Positions 23,635 to 33,829 of a stretch of DNA of 47,139 nt are shown one piece after another. Each line of letters opens with the position of its first letter. Position 1 is the stretch's first letter. The notes below the pieces were generated by a model. The model searched no databases, had not been told where the DNA came from, and was given only the letters and a program-made list of their open reading frames with translations. The position numbers and the translations under genes were made by a program. Location of the stretch: contig CANHCT010000007.1 in NCBI GenBank assembly GCA_947459175.1, positions 1 through 47,139 on the forward strand, written 5' to 3'. The DNA is from Hymenobacteraceae bacterium (GTDB taxonomy: Bacteria; Bacteroidota; Bacteroidia; Cytophagales; Flexibacteraceae).

Positions 23635-25617
23635 TTACCTTTTTTTCAAAAACCAAATGCCGTTGATGGTGAAATACGGCCAGAAGCGGTCATCGCGGAA
23701 GGCAAGCTGGTCGGCAGTATAGTTGTTGCCCAAAAAGGTTTCGTCCGATTTTTTGTAGGTAAAAAACTGAGAGGAAAACTGCAGCCAAAACTCTGCCGAA
23801 ACCGATAATCGCCCGTTTTTCGACCACATATACCGAATCTGCGGACCCTGCTGAATGATGACCGTTCGCAGAAAGATGAGTCTGGAGCCGATGCCCGGGT
23901 CTATCAAACTGGCCTTGGCTTTTCGCACCTGCCAGTATGCCCTGTAGCCAAGCTGAAAACCCTGCTCACTAAAGGCTTGGTTTTGAGATAATTGTCCTTT
24001 CAGCGAAATGTCATAAATGGTAACAGTATCTATCGGACTCTCCGAAAAACGCTCCCAGTTCAGCTGACTGAGGCGGTTTTCACGACGCAGAAAATCACCC
24101 AACATTTTCCATTTCTGATTGAACCGATATTCGCCCTGATGGGCAAAAATCAGGACCCTGTTGGACCGGTTTTTGTCTTGCTGGCTTTCAAAATCCCGCA
24201 CCTGGTAGGTGGCCCAAATGCCCATTTGCCCTGCCCATGAAAATTGCCTGCCCTGCCAGCGGAAGCCGGGCTCCCAACGGATAATGCGGTCGGTAAAATT
24301 TTCTGAACTCTGGCTGGCCTCTATGAAAATGAGGTGCCGGAAACTGACTGAATACTTATTGATCAGCCGAAATGCAGGCAAGATTTTCCATTCATGGCTG
24401 AGCTCACCGGCATAAAGAATTTCATCTCTGTCCTGATTGTTCAGTTCGGAGCGGGTATCTACCCGAAGCAACTGGGCCACATAATGCAGGCGCAGCACAT
24501 GGTTTTTGCTTAGCACAGCCCGGGCATCGGTGGTGTAGGTGGTAAACTGCTCCCGGATGTCCTTGATTCTCTCTTCCTTTAATTTCTGATTGAAAATCTG
24601 CAGATCCGACCCATATCCGGGAGATTTGGGGTCAAGGCGGTTGATGATGTCATAGGTTCGGTTGCGGAGCTTCGATTCAAATGAAAACTCGGCCCTTATG
24701 CGTGAAGTCAAAAACCGGAGGCTGTTCAGACTTTGATATTCATCCTGAAAATACCGCACATTCCGGGTTTCATTCCGGGTTTGAGTATTGAGGTAATAGA
24801 ATGTCCGGTTTGGTGTAGTAATCTGATTTTCAGATGAGAACATCAGATTTCTCATTACCTGATACCGAAGCATTATTTTTCCAAATGCCGTATCGCTTGC
24901 AATGGACTGAATGTCGTTGCCCAAAAAATCTTCTACGCGGCTTCTGAGGATGCCTGCTTCGCCCGAAAGCGAGCCCTGATTCTGAAAGTCTTTTGACAGT
25001 CCTGCACTGGCCATGAGGCGTTCATTTTTTCGGGGTGCAATGTTGGTTTGAAAGGCAACTGCACTTAACCTCAGGTTTACGCTGGTATCGCCCAATTGCG
25101 AAAAGAAATCCAGCCCAGCCTGTACCTTGAGACCGGTATTGTTGTTGCTCAGACGTTTATCGTTTACTATACCCAACCCGGCCGAAACACTCAGCATGCG
25201 CTTTCCGGTCTGTACCGGCATAAAAACCAGCTGACTCAGGCCCTGGGCCAAACGGGTTTTGTTGGCAAAATAAGAATATTGCCATGCCTCCGAGGCGAGT
25301 TTCCATCTGTGTGAGATTTGCCAGGAATGCTGGGCGGCATTCCATAGATTATTGATAATGAATCGGTTGGAGGGCAAGGCACGGTTGTACACCCAATACT
25401 GACCGGCCATCAGGTGAATCCGCTGATTATGGGAGAGATTTTTTCTCCAGTCGAGGGCATTGCCAGAGCTGAAGGTGTTGATACCCAGACGCTGCGACTC
25501 AGAACGGACAGAGGACGAATCGGCCTGCGGCTGTGCCAGAACCTTGATTTCCAAAAAAGTAAGACAGAAAAACAGCCCAAAAAAGGACAAAGGAAAGATC
25601 TTTCTTTTGGCCGGCAT
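23635..25617 (-). CDS. large outer-membrane protein of unknown function
   Basis: A 660-residue protein with a signal peptide (LSFFGLFFCLTFLEIKVLAQ). The rest is rich in aromatic/polar alternation, with many predicted strands such as RIHLMAGQYWVYNRALPSNR and FGKIMLRYQVMRNLMFSS, as in large outer-membrane barrels. No plug, TonB box or type IX tail is visible, so it does not look like a SusC-type receptor. The end is FTINGIWFLKKR, slightly unlike typical barrel ends. I do not recognise a named family. It is transcribed alone, divergent from the small membrane protein at 25.7 kb. Confidence 0.7.
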   Translation of the reverse strand: MPAKRKIFPLSFFGLFFCLTFLEIKVLAQPQADSSSVRSESQRLGINTFSSGNALDWRKNLSHNQRIHLMAGQYWVYNRALPSNRFIINNLWNAAQHSWQISHRWKLASEAWQYSYFANKTRLAQGLSQLVFMPVQTGKRMLSVSAGLGIVNDKRLSNNNTGLKVQAGLDFFSQLGDTSVNLRLSAVAFQTNIAPRKNERLMASAGLSKDFQNQGSLSGEAGILRSRVEDFLGNDIQSIASDTAFGKIMLRYQVMRNLMFSSENQITTPNRTFYYLNTQTRNETRNVRYFQDEYQSLNSLRFLTSRIRAEFSFESKLRNRTYDIINRLDPKSPGYGSDLQIFNQKLKEERIKDIREQFTTYTTDARAVLSKNHVLRLHYVAQLLRVDTRSELNNQDRDEILYAGELSHEWKILPAFRLINKYSVSFRHLIFIEASQSSENFTDRIIRWEPGFRWQGRQFSWAGQMGIWATYQVRDFESQQDKNRSNRVLIFAHQGEYRFNQKWKMLGDFLRRENRLSQLNWERFSESPIDTVTIYDISLKGQLSQNQAFSEQGFQLGYRAYWQVRKAKASLIDPGIGSRLIFLRTVIIQQGPQIRYMWSKNGRLSVSAEFWLQFSSQFFTYKKSDETFLGNNYTADQLAFRDDRFWPYFTINGIWFLKKR

Positions 25618-25690
25618 GCTGCTGGTATTTTTCTTGTCGGATAAATTCTCCTTACAAATTGAGGTGATTTTGAATCAATTTGAAAAAGAA

Positions 25691-26161
25691 ATGTCATTTT
25701 CGACCCAAATCGGCCGACAAATGGGCGAACGGATTTTTAAATATTTCACGGTTTTTATTGTGAGCATGTTCAAGTTCGTCATCGGACCTACCACGGGTAT
25801 TTTTGCAGGGCTCAGTATTATCGAAACCGCTACCCTTACCTGCCTTGGCATGATGACCTCCGTCACCATTTTTTCTTTTGGCGGCACAGTGGCCCGGGAT
25901 TGGTGGTTCAATACCTTCCGCCACGATAGAAAACTATTTTCGCCCCGCAACCGAAAAGTTGTAAAATTCTGGCTGCGCTATGGCCTGAAGGGCCTGGCCT
26001 TTCTGACACCTGTCGTTTTTTCTCCTATTGTGGGCACGCTGCTGGCCATTTCGTTTGGTGAAAGCAAACAGAGGGTAATCCGGTTTATGTTTTTTGCCTC
26101 CCTGTTCTGGGCTTTTACCATTTCTGTGGCCATCTGGTTCATTCACCTGGTGGTGTACTGA
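25691..26161 (+). CDS. small integral membrane protein, unknown function
   Basis: A 156-residue protein with about four membrane helices (around FTVFIVSMFKFVIGPTTGIF, ATLTCLGMMTSVTIFSFGG, LAFLTPVVFSPIVGTLLAIS, FASLFWAFTISVAIWFI). The third helix contains prolines, as in small exporter or SNARE-associated-type proteins, but I cannot place it with confidence. The ATG at 25691 is chosen; a longer frame reaching to 25460 overlaps the signal-peptide region of the opposite gene and looks non-coding. Confidence 0.65.
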   Translation: MSFSTQIGRQMGERIFKYFTVFIVSMFKFVIGPTTGIFAGLSIIETATLTCLGMMTSVTIFSFGGTVARDWWFNTFRHDRKLFSPRNRKVVKFWLRYGLKGLAFLTPVVFSPIVGTLLAISFGESKQRVIRFMFFASLFWAFTISVAIWFIHLVVY

Positions 26162-26412
26162 AGGGCCGTCCTTCGGTTTGTGCCAATAACAGCAGAATTG
26201 GATTGCCAATCCCGGGAGCCCGAACATCCCCGGGGGTTGGAAAACCTGCATAGCCCGTTTTATTTGCGAAAGGCCTGAAACTGATTCCTTTCCGGCCGGA
26301 CCTCAGAATTGCCTTTGCGGTCAGTCTGCCGGGAACATGTACTGATTGTAAAAAGTTTGAAAAAAGAAATGTGATTTTCTGGGTTTATTTGCATGTCCAT
26401 TTTTAAGAAAAT
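26162..26412. other. gene-free gap ahead of glyA
   Basis: About 250 bases with no supported ORF. A C/G-rich inverted repeat, CCCGGG near 26213 with CCCGGG near 26230, is present without a T-tract. The best promoter-like site for glyA is TTTATTTG at about 26384-26391, one base off TAnnTTTG. Confidence 0.35.
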
Positions 26413-27702
26413 ATGACCTCATCTGCCACCCGCATTACCCGTGACCAAGCCATTTTCGACCTGATTGCCAAAGAAAAGCACCGTCAGGAATTTGGTATAG
26501 AACTCATTGCTTCAGAGAATTTTACATCTCAGCAAGTGATGGATGCCATGGGCTCAGTACTCACCAATAAGTATGCCGAAGGCCTTCCCGGCAAGCGGTA
26601 CTACGGTGGTTGCGAGGTGGTTGACGAGGTAGAGCAACTCGCCATCGACAGGGCTAAAGAACTTTTCGGTGCTGTTTGGGCGAATGTGCAGCCCCATTCG
26701 GGAGCACAGGCCAATGCTGCTGTTATGCTGGCCATCCTCAACCCGGGTGACAGAATTCTGGGTTTTGATCTTTCTCATGGCGGACACCTGACCCATGGTT
26801 CACCCGTAAATTTTTCAGGAAAATTGTATGAACCCCACTTCTACGGGGTGGAGCCTGATTCCGGCCTCATTGATTGGGATAAGGTGGAAGAAAAAGCGTT
26901 GGCAGTAAAACCAAAACTGCTCATCTGCGGTGCATCCGCCTACAGCCGCGACTGGGATTATGCCCGGCTAAGGAAAATTGCCGATCAGGCAGGAGCCTTT
27001 TTGCTGGCCGATATTTCGCATCCTTCGGCACTGATAGCCAAAGGATTGCTCAATAATCCGGTTCCCCATTGCCATTTTATCACCACCACCACCCACAAAA
27101 CCCTGCGGGGCCCAAGGGGTGGTCTTATCCTCATGGGCAAAGATTTCGAAAATCCATTCGGGCAAAAAACCCCGAAGGGTGAGTTAAAACCGATGAGTAA
27201 TCTGCTGGATCTCGGGGTTTTTCCGGGCACCCAGGGCGGTCCGCTCGAACATGTAATTGCAGCCAAGGCCATTGCTTTCGGTGAATGCCTCACCGACGAA
27301 TTTGCCGACTATGTAAACCAGGTAAGGTCCAATGCCCGGGCTATGGCGGCAGCCTTTACCGAAAGGGGCTACAACATCATTTCCGGAGGCACCGACAACC
27401 ACCTAATGCTCATTGATTTGCGAAATAAAGGTATCACGGGAAAACTGGCAGAAAATACGCTCATCAAGGCAGAAATCACCATCAACAAAAACATGGTGCC
27501 ATTTGACGATAAATCTCCTTTCATCACTTCGGGCATCCGGGTAGGAACAGCAGCCATGACCACCAGGGGCCTTAAAGAGGCAGATTTTGAAAAAATTGTA
27601 GAACTCACAGACCGCGTGCTGATGCACCATGACAACGATACCATAATCGCCCAAACACGGCTTGAGGTAAACAACTGGATGAAACAATTTCCCCTGTACT
27701 GA
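26413..27702 (+). CDS. glyA: serine hydroxymethyltransferase
   Basis: Interconverts serine and glycine with tetrahydrofolate, supplying one-carbon units. The 429-residue protein has [11 protein letters not shown] near the start, [17 protein letters not shown], the substrate site HGGHLTHG and the PLP-lysine motif [14 protein letters not shown]. All are diagnostic for SHMT. The length is normal. It is monocistronic, followed by the convergent arginine decarboxylase gene after about 54 bases. Its serine supply is probably made by the fused SerB-SerA enzyme at 42-44 kb plus a SerC encoded elsewhere. Confidence 0.97.
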   Translation: MTSSATRITRDQAIFDLIAKEKHRQEFGIELIASENFTSQQVMDAMGSVLTNKYAEGLPGKRYYGGCEVVDEVEQLAIDRAKELFGAVWANVQPHSGAQANAAVMLAILNPGDRILGFDLSHGGHLTHGSPVNFSGKLYEPHFYGVEPDSGLIDWDKVEEKALAVKPKLLICGASAYSRDWDYARLRKIADQAGAFLLADISHPSALIAKGLLNNPVPHCHFITTTTHKTLRGPRGGLILMGKDFENPFGQKTPKGELKPMSNLLDLGVFPGTQGGPLEHVIAAKAIAFGECLTDEFADYVNQVRSNARAMAAAFTERGYNIISGGTDNHLMLIDLRNKGITGKLAENTLIKAEITINKNMVPFDDKSPFITSGIRVGTAAMTTRGLKEADFEKIVELTDRVLMHHDNDTIIAQTRLEVNNWMKQFPLY

Positions 27703-27756
27703 GGAAATGGCTTCAACATAAAACAAAATGAAGTTTGGGGTGTTTCGACGTCCTAA

Positions 27757-29148
27757 CTATCTGTAGCCCAGTATCTTCAGCATACTCTCGCTATCCTGTT
27801 CGGCAGCAAAGAGCTCGGTGCTGACTTTTCCTTTCGCATCCTTTTGAATGAGTACATGCTTGGGTGCGGGGATGAGGCAGTGCTGAATTCCCCCGTATCC
27901 GCCCAGCGATTCCTGATAAGCACCGGTATGGAAAAATCCCACATACAGCTGCTCGCCATTGTCGATTTTCGGAAGAAATACCACCGAACTGTGGGCCTCG
28001 GAATTGTAGTAATCCATTGAATCACAGGTAAGTCCGCCCAGGTTTACCTGGTGGTAGCGCTTGTTCCAGTTGTTGATGGCCAGCATGATGTATTTCTGAT
28101 TCAGGCCCCAGGCATCGGGCAGGTTGGTGATGAAAGAACTGTCGATCATGTACCAGAGCTCCTTGTCGTTCTGCTGTTTCTGGTCCAAAATAGAATAGAT
28201 AACGGCACCGCTTTCGCCTACTGTGTAACTCCCAAATTCAGTAAAAATATCGGGCATAGGCACGCCCTGTTCGACGCAGATGTAGTGAATATTTTCCACA
28301 ATCTGATCGATAATGTACTCATAATCAAACTCAAACTGCATGGATGTTTTGATGGGCAAGCCACCACCGATGTCGATGCTGTCGAGTTCGGGGCATATCT
28401 TTTTCAGTTCGCAGTACAGCTCCACAAACTTGGCCAGCTCGTTCCAGTAATAGGCAGTATCCTTCATGCCCGTATTCACAAAGAAATGCAGGGTTTTCAG
28501 GGTAAATTTGGCCCTGCCTTCAATCCGCTTTTTGTAAAAATCCAGAATATCGTTGTAGCGGATGCCCAGCCGGGAAGTATAAAACTCAAAATTGGGCTCC
28601 TCGTCCGCTGCAATGCGGATACCTACCTGACAATTGACTTTTATGTTTTGCTCATAATAGTCAATCTCCATCAGATTGTCCAGAATGGGAATGCAATTGT
28701 GGAAGCCGTCATTAATCAACTCGCTGATATACTGAAGATAAAGCGGGCGTTTGTAGCCATTGCACAGGATAAAGGTATCTTTGGAAACCAGGCCCCTGTT
28801 GTGCAACTCCCGCACAATCGGCAGGTCGTAGGCCGATGAAGTTTCGATGTGGATATCGTTTTTCAGGGCCTCCTCCAGCACAAACCGGAAATGGCTCGAC
28901 TTGGTACAATAGCAGTAGGTATATTTTCCTGTGTAGCCATATTTGTCAAATGCTTTGGCAAAAAGGCTTTTAGCTTTCTGAATGTGTTGGGAAATTTTAG
29001 GCAAATAACTGATTTTCAGAGGCGTACCATATTCCTCAATGATGGGCATGAGGGGAACCCCGTTAAAAACCAGTTCGTTGTTTTCCACTTTGAATTCTTC
29101 AGTCGGAAATTCAAAGGTTTGTTCAATCAAGTCGATGTATTCCAGCAT
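27757..29148 (-). CDS. speA: arginine decarboxylase, fold III (Bacteroidetes-type SpeA)
   Basis: A 463-residue PLP enzyme that converts arginine to agmatine for polyamine synthesis. The PLP lysine is likely K83 in YCYCTKSSHF; the glycine-rich phosphate site is DSIDIGGGLPI; and the catalytic cysteine/aspartate region is LTCDSMD near the C-terminus. The barrel plus sheet layout fits alanine-racemase-fold decarboxylases. It is much shorter than E. coli SpeA (about 630 residues), as in other Bacteroidetes. It lies downstream of adk on the same strand with a 149-base gap. Confidence 0.88.
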   Translation of the reverse strand: MLEYIDLIEQTFEFPTEEFKVENNELVFNGVPLMPIIEEYGTPLKISYLPKISQHIQKAKSLFAKAFDKYGYTGKYTYCYCTKSSHFRFVLEEALKNDIHIETSSAYDLPIVRELHNRGLVSKDTFILCNGYKRPLYLQYISELINDGFHNCIPILDNLMEIDYYEQNIKVNCQVGIRIAADEEPNFEFYTSRLGIRYNDILDFYKKRIEGRAKFTLKTLHFFVNTGMKDTAYYWNELAKFVELYCELKKICPELDSIDIGGGLPIKTSMQFEFDYEYIIDQIVENIHYICVEQGVPMPDIFTEFGSYTVGESGAVIYSILDQKQQNDKELWYMIDSSFITNLPDAWGLNQKYIMLAINNWNKRYHQVNLGGLTCDSMDYYNSEAHSSVVFLPKIDNGEQLYVGFFHTGAYQESLGGYGGIQHCLIPAPKHVLIQKDAKGKVSTELFAAEQDSESMLKILGYR

Positions 29149-29297
29149 GTTGGCAGCAGGTATCCCCTTTTCGGAATGTCAATTTTTTTTGGAAAGGGCA
29201 TGCGATTTAGCAATAAAATCGCAACCGGCCAAAGGCTGCACAAAATGATAACACGAGATAATGAAGACCGGGGGGCTGAAAAGCAGAATTTGGCGGC

Positions 29298-29870
29298 CTA
29301 CAGTTTGTCCATAATGGCACACAACTTAATGAATATCTCATCAATCTCGCCGATGCCGTACACCGAAAAATATTTTTTCTGGTCCTTGTAATAGCTGGCC
29401 ACGGGGGCAGTTTTGGTGTTGTATTCTTTCACCCGCATGGCAATCAATTCCTCGTTCTGATCGTCAGGCCGGCCGGAAGACTGGCCCCGGAGCAAGAGCC
29501 TGCTGATGAGTTCATTTTCCTCTACTTCCAGTGCTATCATGCCCGATATGGCGGTACTCCGTTGGGTGAGGAGGGTGTCGAGGGCGCTTGCCTGGGGAAT
29601 GGTTCTGGGAAAGCCATCGAAAATAAATCCTTTTGCATCCGGATTTTGGCTTAACTTATTGTCTATCATACCAATCACCACTTCATCGGGCACCAGAATG
29701 CCCGCATCCATCAGGCCCTTTGCTTTCAATCCCAGAGGAGTTCCGGCAGCAATTTCGGAGCGGAGCAAATCGCCTGTGGATAGGTGGATAAGTTGGTACT
29801 TATCAATCAATTTGGCAGATTGAGTGCCCTTTCCGGCGCCGGGCGGACCAAAGAGAACGATGTTCAGCAT
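29298..29870 (-). CDS. adk: adenylate kinase
   Basis: Balances ATP, ADP and AMP. The 190-residue protein starts LNIVLFGPPGAGKGTQSAKL (P-loop), has HLSTGDLLR, the NMP-binding part, and FDGFPRTIPQA; R residues in LLLRGQSSGRPDD belong to the short LID. It lacks the long zinc-type LID, so it is a short-form Adk as common in Bacteroidetes. The start is ATG at 29868-29870. It has a likely promoter box on the same strand. Confidence 0.96.
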   Translation of the reverse strand: MLNIVLFGPPGAGKGTQSAKLIDKYQLIHLSTGDLLRSEIAAGTPLGLKAKGLMDAGILVPDEVVIGMIDNKLSQNPDAKGFIFDGFPRTIPQASALDTLLTQRSTAISGMIALEVEENELISRLLLRGQSSGRPDDQNEELIAMRVKEYNTKTAPVASYYKDQKKYFSVYGIGEIDEIFIKLCAIMDKL

Positions 29871-29901
29871 ACGGTTTTGATGTTGTCTCTGAATACAAAT
29901 G

Positions 29902-29909
29902 CAAGTATA
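29902..29909 (-). promoter_or_regulatory. -7 promoter-like box (TATACTTG) of adk
   Basis: Read on the minus strand, TATACTTG has one mismatch to TAnnTTTG and ends 31 bases before the adk ATG. The T-to-C change is mild. No -33 TTTG is seen. Confidence 0.45.
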
Positions 29910-30024
29910 ACAGAAATCTCAGGGCTTTTTGCCATACTCCCGATTTTTTGCCCCCCGGAGCCTGTTCAGAATCAAAAAGAAAAAAGCGGCACAACAATTC
30001 GAAAAAAAAATGTTTTTTTAAACC

Positions 30025-31497
30025 ATGGTATCTCAAAAAACTGCCCTTGTGCTGGGAGCCGGAGTGAGCGGACTGGCGGTTTCCATTCGGTTGGCAGCCC
30101 GGGGTTTTTCGGTTAAAGTGTTCGAATCCAATGATTTTCCGGGTGGAAAATTATCCGAAATCCAGTTGGGAAATTACCGCTTTGATGCAGGGCCTTCCCT
30201 GTTTACCATGCCCCATTTGGTAGAAGAACTTTTCTGGCTTTCGGGAAAAAAAGCATCCGGTTTTCCCTTCCGGAAGCTGGATGAGGTTTGCCGCTATTTT
30301 TTTCCCGACGGCCTGCGGTTTAATGCCTCCGCCGACCGCGAAGAGCTCATCCGGACTTTGTCGGCAACACTTGGCGAAAATGCAGAAACCCTTCGGACCT
30401 ATCTGGAGCGGGGTCAGTGGAAATATGAAACCATCGGTAAAATTTTTCTGGAAAAATGTCTGAGGCAGCCCGGGGCATTTCTTAACAAAAGGGCCTTGCG
30501 GGCATATGCAGGCCTGTACAAACTGGGTTTGCTCCAAAGCCTGAACGGATACCATGCCCGGCTTTTTTCCAATCCGAAAACGATACAGTTGTTTAACCGG
30601 TATGCCACCTACAACGGCTCTGACCCCTACCAGACTCCGGCTGTGATGAGTATGATTCCGCATCTGGAATTTGGTATCGGGGCTTTTTTTCCGAAAAACG
30701 GCATGTACCAGATTGCCGATTCCCTGTACAGGCTGGCTGCGGAAACGGGGGTTGAATTTCACTTTTCATCTCCTGTCGAAAAACTGGAAATGCAGGACGG
30801 AAAAATCAGGGGCCTCTTTTCCAGGGGGCAATTTCATGCAGGCGATGTGGTGGTTTCGGCCATCGATGTAAGCCAAACCTATTCCAAACTTTTGGGCATG
30901 AACCAAACAGGAAACCGCTACCTGAAATTACCGAAGTCTACCTCTGCCATCATCTGGTATTGGGGTATCCGCCGAAAAACCAGCCTTACCGGACTCCACA
31001 ATATTTTCTTTTCATCCGATTATGAAGCCGAGTTCGAAGCCCTGTTTGGCAAAAAAGAAATGCCGGAAGATCCTACTATATACCTGAATATCAGTTCAAA
31101 AGAAAGACCCGAAGATGCACCGCCCTATGGCGAAAATTGGTTTGTGATGGTAAATGCCCCGGCCAACGAAGGTCAGGACTGGGACCTGCTGATAAAAAAT
31201 ACGCGTACCAAAGTGTTGGAACGCCTGTCCCGTGAACTGGGTTTTCGGGCAGAATCTGAAATAGAAGAAGAGACCCTGCTGGACCCGCGGGGTCTGGAAG
31301 CCAGGACAGGTGCCATCGGCGGGGCCTTGTATGGTTCCAATTCCAACGACCGTTTTGCGGCCTTTCTCCGGCATGCCAATTTCTCGAGACAGGTTCCCAA
31401 TTTGTTTTTCTGCGGGGGCACAGTTCATCCCGGCGGAGGCATTCCACTGGCCCTGCAAAGTGCTGCCATTGCTTCAGAGTATGTTTCGAAAATGTAA
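30025..31497 (+). CDS. CrtI/CrtD-family carotenoid desaturase
   Basis: A 490-residue FAD-dependent phytoene desaturase-type enzyme. The dinucleotide-binding start is VLGAGVSGLAVSIRLAARGF, followed by PGGKLSEIQLGNYRFDAGPS, and the C-terminal flavin motif FFCGGTVHPGGGIPLALQSA. It most resembles 1-hydroxycarotenoid 3,4-desaturase (CrtD) or a phytoene desaturase; the family does not settle the position of the double bond made. It suggests a pigmented organism. No other carotenoid gene is in the window. It is followed after 49 bases by a secreted repeat protein gene. Confidence 0.85.
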   Translation: MVSQKTALVLGAGVSGLAVSIRLAARGFSVKVFESNDFPGGKLSEIQLGNYRFDAGPSLFTMPHLVEELFWLSGKKASGFPFRKLDEVCRYFFPDGLRFNASADREELIRTLSATLGENAETLRTYLERGQWKYETIGKIFLEKCLRQPGAFLNKRALRAYAGLYKLGLLQSLNGYHARLFSNPKTIQLFNRYATYNGSDPYQTPAVMSMIPHLEFGIGAFFPKNGMYQIADSLYRLAAETGVEFHFSSPVEKLEMQDGKIRGLFSRGQFHAGDVVVSAIDVSQTYSKLLGMNQTGNRYLKLPKSTSAIIWYWGIRRKTSLTGLHNIFFSSDYEAEFEALFGKKEMPEDPTIYLNISSKERPEDAPPYGENWFVMVNAPANEGQDWDLLIKNTRTKVLERLSRELGFRAESEIEEETLLDPRGLEARTGAIGGALYGSNSNDRFAAFLRHANFSRQVPNLFFCGGTVHPGGGIPLALQSAAIASEYVSKM

Positions 31498-31546
31498 TCC
31501 TTTTGCAAGTAAAGCAGAGAGCCGAATTTTTTCTATCTTTCGCCAC

Positions 31547-33826
31547 ATGACCAAACCAATCTGCTGTTTTCTCCTTTTCTTTTTCATACAGATAACGGAT
31601 TTCATGGCCCAGAATTTGTCTTTTTCGCCCTTTGCACCCGGTGTATCGGTCAACGGCAGCGATTTGGCCAACCCATGGTCCGGTTCCTACAATTCGGGGC
31701 AGTTCTGGCCCTGCGACCTGAACAACGACGGAGAAAACGACCTTCTGGTTTTTGACAAAAATTCGGAACGGGTGCTGACCTTTCTGGCTGTTCTTCAAAA
31801 CGGCAATCTGGTGTGGAAGTATAATTCTGATTATGAGAATTTTATACCCGATGTAACCGGCTGGATGGCCAGTGCAGATTTCAATTGCGACGGAAAGTTG
31901 GATTTGTTTACCCAAACCGCTTTGGGGATAAAGGTCTTTAAAAACATCAGCCTCGGGCCCGGGCCGGTGGCTTTTGCATTGGAAACGGACGGACTTTTCA
32001 GTCAGGGCCTTAGCGGGCCGGTCAATATTCAGGTGAATGTGTATGGTGCGCCCTCCTTTACTGATGTGGACAACGACGGCGATCTGGATATTTTGAATTT
32101 CGATTTTTCGGGAAATACAGTGGAATACCACCGAAATCTGATTTTGGAAAACACCGGCAACTGCGGGGGCTTTGTGCTGAGAAAAGACACCTGCGTTTTT
32201 GGCCGGTTTGCCACTTCACCCGTATGCGGACAAATCAAATTGAATACCGGTTGTTTCGGGCAAATGCCGGGACCCGGAACGGGCACAGATCCCGATCCGG
32301 CAGAAAGGATTCAGCATATTGGTTCACAACTGTGCGCCCTCGACCTGGATGACGACGGCGACAAAGACCTTCTGGTGGGCGATTTGGGCTGTCCCCTGCT
32401 GAACCGACTCAGCAATGGCGGAACACCCTTTTCGGCATTGTTTACCTCCTCCGACACCTTGTTTCCGAATCCTGCCCAATATGTAAAACTTCCTTTTTTT
32501 CCTTCTGCCTATCACCTGGACATGGATTTCGACAATAAAAAAGACATTATCATCAGTCCGACCTACTTCAGCAATATTTCGGAGTCGTATGCCATCAATG
32601 GCCGCGAAGGATCCCATTTTTACCGAAACACGGGTACCACAAGTCCGGAATTTCAATGGGTGGGGAAAGATTTTTTCCAGAATCAGAATCTGGATACCGG
32701 AGAGGAAAGCAGTCCGGCCTTTGCCGATGCCGACGGCGACGGAGATCAGGATCTTTGGGTGGGCAATCTGGGCATCAGCAATGGAAGCCTGGTGCAGGCA
32801 AAAATTGCTTTTTTCCGAAATACCGGTACACCGCTTTCACCCCGGTTTTCACAGGAAACAGATGATTTTCTGGGTCTTTCCTCATTGTTCAGGAAGCGGA
32901 TGCGGCCAATTGTCCGCGATTTCAACGGCGACGGGGCCACAGATTTCGGATGGATTTCAGCCAAGGGTACCATCAGCCCCATCCTTCCCGACAGCACACG
33001 ACTTTTTGTTCTGATCAATCAAAGTCCCGCCGGGCAAGCGATGAGTTTCGGGCCGCTGAGTTCGGCCATCCGCTATCCCTTTGCCTTCGACCTGTACGAT
33101 TCGCCCGTTTGGGCAGATGTGGACGGCGACAACATCCGGGATATGCTGGTTGGAAAATACAACAACGGGCGCATTCAGCATTGGAAAATCACCGGCACCT
33201 GGCCCGACCTTCAGTTGCAATTGATCAACTCCAACTACGGCAATGTAGCCCGCTATCCGGGTGCTTCAGGCTCCAGCCTGGCCATTGCCGATGTAGACCA
33301 AAGCGGAACCTCTGATCTGGCGGTGGGCGATTTTTCGGGTAACCTGAAGTGGTTCAAAAATTTTCTTCAGATACCGGGCAATACCTTTCCTGCCGACTCT
33401 GTCTGGTACCACAACGACCTTTTTTCTCAGCGGATTTTCCGTACCTGGGGAAGGGCCATAGTACCCGCACTGGCAGACCTCAACGGGGACGGGTTTCCTG
33501 AAATGGCTTTGGGCAACATGGGGGGTGGCCTTTCCCTTTTGGTAAACCGCCTCGGTCCGAATGCCGTCTCCCGGCAGCAGCGCACAAACGAATGGAATAT
33601 TTTCCCCAATCCCCTGCAGGAGAACCGGAAAATCCGCTGGACCGGACCGGTCCCGGAACGGATTTCTCTTGTTACTCCTTTGGGTAAATGCCTGAAAATC
33701 TGGGAGCATGATGCGATTTCAGGCGAAAGAGAACTGGATGCCGGGTCCATTGGGCCGGGTGTTTACTATCTGCTTTTTTCGGGCCGGGACCAAAACCATA
33801 CCTTTGTCCTTTCCGTTTCGAAATAA
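31547..33826 (+). CDS. secreted FG-GAP/VCBS-like repeat protein with type IX sorting tail
   Basis: A 759-residue secreted protein. The signal peptide is at residues 1-22 (CFLLFFFIQITDFMAQ). About ten calcium-site motifs follow, e.g. DLNNDGENDLLVFD, DVDNDGDLDILNFD, DADGDGDQDLWVGN and DLNGDGFPEMALGN, spaced through FG-GAP/VCBS-type beta-propeller blades. The end has a type IX C-terminal domain (WNIFPNPLQENRKIRWTGP...YYLLF). I chose ATG 31547; the longer open frame to 31310 overlaps the upstream gene. It is likely exported by the PorT-containing system and bound to the cell surface. Its ligand is not known. It precedes selD by 3 bases. Confidence 0.82.
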   Translation: MTKPICCFLLFFFIQITDFMAQNLSFSPFAPGVSVNGSDLANPWSGSYNSGQFWPCDLNNDGENDLLVFDKNSERVLTFLAVLQNGNLVWKYNSDYENFIPDVTGWMASADFNCDGKLDLFTQTALGIKVFKNISLGPGPVAFALETDGLFSQGLSGPVNIQVNVYGAPSFTDVDNDGDLDILNFDFSGNTVEYHRNLILENTGNCGGFVLRKDTCVFGRFATSPVCGQIKLNTGCFGQMPGPGTGTDPDPAERIQHIGSQLCALDLDDDGDKDLLVGDLGCPLLNRLSNGGTPFSALFTSSDTLFPNPAQYVKLPFFPSAYHLDMDFDNKKDIIISPTYFSNISESYAINGREGSHFYRNTGTTSPEFQWVGKDFFQNQNLDTGEESSPAFADADGDGDQDLWVGNLGISNGSLVQAKIAFFRNTGTPLSPRFSQETDDFLGLSSLFRKRMRPIVRDFNGDGATDFGWISAKGTISPILPDSTRLFVLINQSPAGQAMSFGPLSSAIRYPFAFDLYDSPVWADVDGDNIRDMLVGKYNNGRIQHWKITGTWPDLQLQLINSNYGNVARYPGASGSSLAIADVDQSGTSDLAVGDFSGNLKWFKNFLQIPGNTFPADSVWYHNDLFSQRIFRTWGRAIVPALADLNGDGFPEMALGNMGGGLSLLVNRLGPNAVSRQQRTNEWNIFPNPLQENRKIRWTGPVPERISLVTPLGKCLKIWEHDAISGERELDAGSIGPGVYYLLFSGRDQNHTFVLSVSK

Positions 33827-33829
33827 GCC

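Noticed and set aside
28051-28839. A 262-codon open frame on the + strand
   Set aside because: It is antisense to the arginine decarboxylase gene; its composition mirrors the other strand and no motif is seen.
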